Assembly (NCBI GenBank): GCA_036244855.1
Contig: BQKZ01000023.1
Coordinates: 235,245-286,367, forward strand
Source: Temnopleurus reevesii
Lineage: Eukaryota; Echinodermata; Echinoidea; Temnopleuroida; Temnopleuridae
Reading direction: 5' to 3'
DNA length: 51,123 nt
Below the pieces are notes generated by a model. That model searched no databases and was not told where the DNA came from. It was given only the letters and a program-made list of their open reading frames with translations. The number at the start of each line of letters is the position of its first letter. Positions within the stretch are counted from its first letter, which is position 1. The translations under genes and the position numbers were made by a program. This document shows positions 47,181-51,123 of this stretch, piece by piece.

Positions 47181-47219
47181 TTACGTCACAATGGTTTGCC
47201 GGTCCGCGAGCTACGTCAT
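47181..47219 (+). promoter_or_regulatory. Two CRE-like sites upstream of the acidic-protein gene
   Basis: TTACGTCAC (47181-47189) and CTACGTCAT (47211-47219) share the TACGTCA core bound by CREB/ATF bZIP factors. They are 30 bp apart and 140-180 bp upstream of the exon 1 ATG, within a locally GC-richer stretch (about 47065-47260), as expected of a proximal promoter. No TATA box is obvious. Confidence 0.45.
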
Positions 47220-47360
47220 AATCAGAGGGGGAGCGCGCATGTCAACCGTGGGAACTTGTATTGTTTACATTTTGTACGTGTTATCATTAGCATTTAGCTA
47301 GTTATCAAGGAATCATTGAGATTATTTCTCTCTTGTATTTTCTTATTTTACGTTTCTAAA

Positions 47361-50300
47361 ATGGGTTGTATTCAGTCAAAAAATCACCTAGACGACATAT
47401 ACGAGCCTGTTGTGCGTCCGAGATTGTCACACTATCATGAGAAGGTATGACAAAAAAAATAATATCATGTAATTAAATCATGAAGTTAGCCAGATAGTGA
47501 AATTTACAAGAATGAAAAACTGAAGAAAAAAAAATGGTGTAACAAAAGCACAAAATGCGTACGATATTCTTTTGAGTGGGATAAGGTGGGGATTTTAATT
47601 TTCAAGTGCATGTCGGCCTAAAAAATTGAAGTTTAAAAAATTACGATATTATTAGAGTACCATTTCTGAGATCGAATATTTTCTGTTAAAATCAAGGTTG
47701 CGTTTGTTTATTGTGAAATAGATACTTTGTAAGTTCAGGGCCAAATATAAGTTTTGTTATTCACTGTTTGTCCGCAGTCTGTGATGCGTCAGTTTGTCAA
47801 AGAAATTTTAGTTTTTAAATACTTGGATTTTTTTTAAACTAACAAATAGACTCAAAGATCCTCGATGTACTATGTGTGTACGACACTTGTTGATGAATAT
47901 ATTGCACGAAACTATCATTATAAGTTACATATTCGTTGAATTCGTTACGATGCCAGCTGAATTTTTGCTATATCGGGATTTCTTTATCTTCGTGCAACTA
48001 TACAATTTAATAAATGAATATTTTCATTAGTATTTATTGAAAGGAATTTACAAAGATACCCCTCCTCCTAATAATGGGGTCACTGTGTTATGATCATATA
48101 CACTGTAAAAACCCTGGTGTTAAGTTTAACACCAGCCTGAATCAATGTAGGTCCACACCAGAAAGGTGTGAGAATAACACCCATTTGGAATCAATTTAAT
48201 ATAAATTTAATCACCTACTGGTGTTGCTTAAGCTCTGAAAAACACAAGTCGGTATCAAGATATATGGATTTGAATCCAAACAGGTGTTATTTTAACACTT
48301 TTCTGGTGTGGACCTATATTGATTCCGGCTGGTGTTAAATTTGACACCAGCGTTTTTGCAGTGTATACCATCCTTGGCTTACAGCAAAGCAAATCTTTCT
48401 TATTCATGTACGATTGGGACAGAGGGGCTATCGGCGGACGGGAAATTTTCTGGAGATCGGTGACCAAACTCAGGGATGGCCCTGGCATCTATCGGCCCGC
48501 CGTAAGTTCGATGAGGATGATGACAGCGATGACGATTACGTCGAATTCCCCGAATCTTCCCGAAAGGAAGAATCTGAAGATCCTTACGATTACGATTCTA
48601 TTGAGGTAAGTTTTCTGTTTCACGTTGATAAGAATACTAATAAAATTTACAATTGTATTATCATTTTGTTAATATTGTTAGATAAATTAACAATCAGATA
48701 AAATCTTACAAATCTTCAAGGCAGCGGCTGAACCGAATGTTACATTAAAAAAAAATGAAATCAGAAGAGAGCCCCACTCAGTAGCAAAATCTATTATTGG
48801 ACACGAGTTCCCCTATGAATATAAGCAATTAAGTCTTATACACGTATTTAGCGGATCCCCTATTGATCGCCTATGTAATTTCATGATTATTATCAAAGTG
48901 TTATGATTTCCAGAAAAAAAATCTTCATTAATGTTGCAGATTATTTCAGACAATATAACATACTATGATTATTGAAATTAGATAGTGCTATAAAAATTCA
49001 AAACACTGATGCTAAAATTTGATTGAAATCAGTTCTTTCTGTAATTGTGGTAGAAGTTCACAAACAATAATTTATAGATTTCTTACTTCAACAGGATATG
49101 ATCGGCATCAAATCCTTCGATGTCATCAACCGCCTCGACAGCGAGGTCGTAGGCAAGGCCGTCATCCACAAGATGGTCGACATTGACATCTATGCTGATG
49201 ATCGCAGCAATGTTTCATCAAGCAAGAGCGATGCCGTGAGCGATGTCGTGAGTGATGCAACGACACCTGACGTCGACGACGATGTTGACAAACGTCGCGT
49301 TGAAGAAAGAATTATCTCCGAGGAGATGGTTAGTATATTGTTTAAACGGTTCAAGTGGTCCTCAATCTAACCTTACACTGCAAAAACGCTGGTGTTAAAT
49401 TCAACACCAGCCGGAATCAATATATGTCCATACCAGAAAAGTGTTAGATTAACTTCCGTTTGGAATCAATTTGATATACTTAATCACCTTCTGGCGTTGC
49501 TTAAGCTCCAAAAACACCAGTCGGTATTTAGATACGTATATTGATTTGAATCCAAAGAGGTGTTATTTTAACACTTTTCTTGTGTGGACCTATATCGATT
49601 TTTGCAGTGTAACATACCCTAGCATATTCCATACCGTGATGGCAATTGACCCCCCCCCCCCTCTCCCGATAGACGTCGGGTCCTAATTTTGAGCTTAGAA
49701 TTTGAGCTCTTCATACTTGTGAAAATATTGGGTAAAATTTGCCAAGAATTGGGTTAGTAATTTGAGAATGATTAGAGGAAAGTTGGGCTGAGGATACTTT
49801 CTTTGTTTGGGGGGGGGGGGGGTGCTGGGAGGTTTTTGTCTGGATTGGGCTTCAGGGGCCGCAAATTCTGGGCGCGATCATGTGACTGATTAAAAAAAGG
49901 CTCAATCAAATCAATTATAGGTATGGATATGAAAAATCCCCAATTCCATGTTTTTTTTTCGAGATTTCTTTCCATCCTTTGCATTATTTATATCTGTGTT
50001 TGACATTAACATGATTGCTTATTCTTCATCGTCTTGCTCTTGTTCTTGTCGTTCTTCTTCTTTCGTCTTCCTAATTTTCTTTCGTTCTTACTCTTTGTCT
50101 TGTTTTTCTTCAATTCATTTCATTCGAAGTGCATAATTTTCAGTACATCTTTTATTGAAGCAAAAGTAAGCAAGCACCTGTGATTCTCTATCTGATACTT
50201 ATTACCTATGTAATAAAACATCATTTATGTACCTTTTGGTGGTAGAAAGGCGAATTAAGTTTATGTTCATCGAATATATGTGTCTCTGTATTTCTTTTAC

Positions 50301-50722
50301 ATATTTTGAGGCGTACGAGATGAATGAATATGAAAATTATCATATAGTTTTTATGATCTTTGGTATCATTCCAGAGCACCGTGGTTCCCAATCCAGAACC
50401 AACCCCGCATCATCATTCTATTAGAGTATGCCAGCAGATCTTCACAGAAGCAGGTGATGCTGGACAGACCGTCACCATGGCAACAGAGGAGGCGGTCCGA
50501 GAGGATGAGCAGGAGGAGGAGGAGGAGAAGGAGGAGGAGGAGGATGAGGAGGAGGTGCTGGAGGGTCTTCTGTTGGGAATGATGGAGGAGGCCGTTGATG
50601 TGATTGTGGGGAGATGCTTGGAGAGGGAGATCGTGAGGAGGTACCTGGAAGTCATCCTGGAGGCAATTGAGATGGAAGCCGACAGGAGGAGAGGGAATGC
50701 ATTCCAAAGAAGCCCAGACTAA
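47361..50722 (+). CDS. Four-exon gene for a dual-acylated acidic protein (MGCIQSK N-terminus), possibly AKAP-like
   Basis: Exons 47361-47444, 48423-48605, 49095-49328 and 50375-50722, all joined in phase 0, give 28+61+78+115 = 282 residues. Donors are AAG|gtatga, GAG|gtaagt and ATG|gttagt; acceptors are gggacag, acttcaacag and atcattccag. Exon 1 starts in a strong context (A at -3, G at +4) and encodes MGCIQSK, a myristoylation (G2) plus palmitoylation (C3) signal as in Yes/Fyn kinases and small membrane AKAP. Exon 2 encodes a basic stretch, then a D/E-rich region with several tyrosines. Exon 3 encodes a short helical segment and Ser/Asp-rich linker. Exon 4 encodes a Glu-run and a long amphipathic helix with hydrophobic pairs every four residues (for example MMEEAVDVIVGRCL), ending in SPD and a stop. 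No enzyme domain is visible. The spacing resembles PKA regulatory-subunit anchoring helices but does not fit the strict consensus. The acceptor of exon 2 and the donor of exon 3 are the weakest junctions. I do not recognise an orthologue. Confidence 0.68.
48101..48363. mobile_element. CACTG-ended MITE in intron 1 of the acidic-protein gene
   Basis: A 263-bp element with terminal inverted repeats of about 85 bp. The left end reads CACTGTAAAAACCCTGG and the right end, reversed, CACTGCAAAAACGCTGG. Each long repeat also contains a smaller palindrome (GGTGTTAA...TTAACACC). TA flanks both ends, suggesting a TA target duplication. There is no coding capacity. The right end is 59 bp before the exon 2 acceptor. 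Confidence 0.8.
49376..49609. mobile_element. Second CACTG-ended MITE, in intron 3, with a shortened right end
   Basis: Same family and orientation as the copy at 48101-48363, again flanked by TA. The right inverted repeat has lost about 28 bp (the second GGTGTTAA palindrome is missing), so the terminal TTTGCAGTG directly follows the subterminal block. It begins 47 bp after the exon 3 donor. Confidence 0.78.
49809..49822. repeat. G14 homopolymer in intron 3 of the acidic-protein gene
   Basis: Fourteen G in a row. A C-run is also present near 49650-49660. Both are error-prone to sequence and could form quadruplex-like structure. Confidence 0.85.
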
Positions 50723-50896
50723 GAACACAACATCCAATATCAAGATGCTCATCGTTTTCTTGGAAGAACATTGATACAGCTGATAATGGTGAAATGCATC
50801 TGGTTTTAGTGCAATATCTTCGATCCAAATTTATATCAAAATAGCAAATTTAGAATTCAATCAAATGTTGCAGGAAAATATATTATACTATTACTC

Positions 50897-50902
50897 AATA
50901 AA
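50897..50902 (+). terminator. Candidate polyadenylation signal for the acidic-protein gene
   Basis: AATAAA 175 nt past the exon 4 stop codon. It supports exon 4 being terminal. Confidence 0.45.
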
Positions 50903-51032
50903 TATTATTCTGAGCTCCAAACAAAAGCGAATTCTTATAATTTCATTTCAATTGTGAATTGAATATGTGTACGTGGATATGACGTGTGTGTATGTGGGTG
51001 ATGTATGTATGGTGCGTGTCTGTGAGGGGTGA

Positions 51033-51123
51033 TGTATTTGTGTGTGTGTGTGTGTGTGAACGAGAGATAGGAAAGAGAGAGAGAGAGAGGGGGGGAGCGA
51101 GAGAGAGAGAGAGAGAGAGAGAG
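51033..51123. repeat. GT then GA microsatellite at the window edge
   Basis: (TG)n at about 51039-51058 followed by GA runs to the end of the window; its full length cannot be seen. Confidence 0.9.

Noticed and set aside
48319..48609. Alternative frame and acceptor (ttggcttacag at 48384) for exon 2
   Set aside because: Phase does not fit the phase-0 donor of exon 1 and exon 3, and the frame starts inside the MITE; the acidic frame from 48423 joins cleanly on both sides.

Overview
The window looks like echinoderm nuclear DNA, most likely from a sea urchin. It is AT-rich and gene-poor, and packed with microsatellites, minisatellites, small foldback elements and decayed tRNA-derived SINEs of the kind I associate with echinoids. 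It carries a Toll-like receptor whose whole coding region lies in one exon, as is usual in the large sea urchin TLR family. Species assignment is not possible from the sequence alone.

Layout. Positions 1-32,000 hold no gene I can defend. They hold a tandem 1.8-kb duplication (4659-7890, with an N at the junction), a long foldback element (4190-4353), an 18-copy 34-bp minisatellite (8547-9171), tandemly duplicated SINE sequence (15558-16415), a four-copy array of ~411-447 bp units (21163-22672), several small terminal-inverted-repeat elements, a CAT/CAC trinucleotide tract (28625-29400) and a 600-bp purine-biased tract (29862-30475). A possible last exon of an unknown minus-strand gene lies at 32087-32305.

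The gene-bearing part starts at 33490. (1) 33490-36807, minus: an intact intronless 1105-residue membrane receptor with three Ig-like domains and a 739-residue cytoplasmic tail holding 27 tyrosines, most in repeated motifs. (2) 42569-45230, plus: a Toll-like receptor (about 22 LRRs, LRRCT, membrane segment, TIR), broken by a one-base frameshift in a T7 run at 44043-44049. A likely 5'UTR intron precedes it and carries a 0.6-kb TTAA-flanked element. (3) 47361-50722, plus: a four-exon gene, reconstructed here from splice sites, for a 282-residue acidic protein starting MGCIQSK, a myristoylation plus palmitoylation signal, and ending in a long amphipathic helix. All its introns are phase 0.

How they may work together is inference. 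The Ig receptor and the TLR are head to head, 5.8 kb apart, and both look like cell-surface recognition proteins. The Ig receptor tail looks like a phosphotyrosine docking platform (one YxxM, four YxxP, seven YxxAxx[YF] modules). The lipid-anchored acidic protein would sit on the inner membrane face. Its N-terminus resembles Src-family and small membrane AKAP proteins, and two CRE-like sites lie upstream, but a kinase-anchoring role is only a hypothesis.
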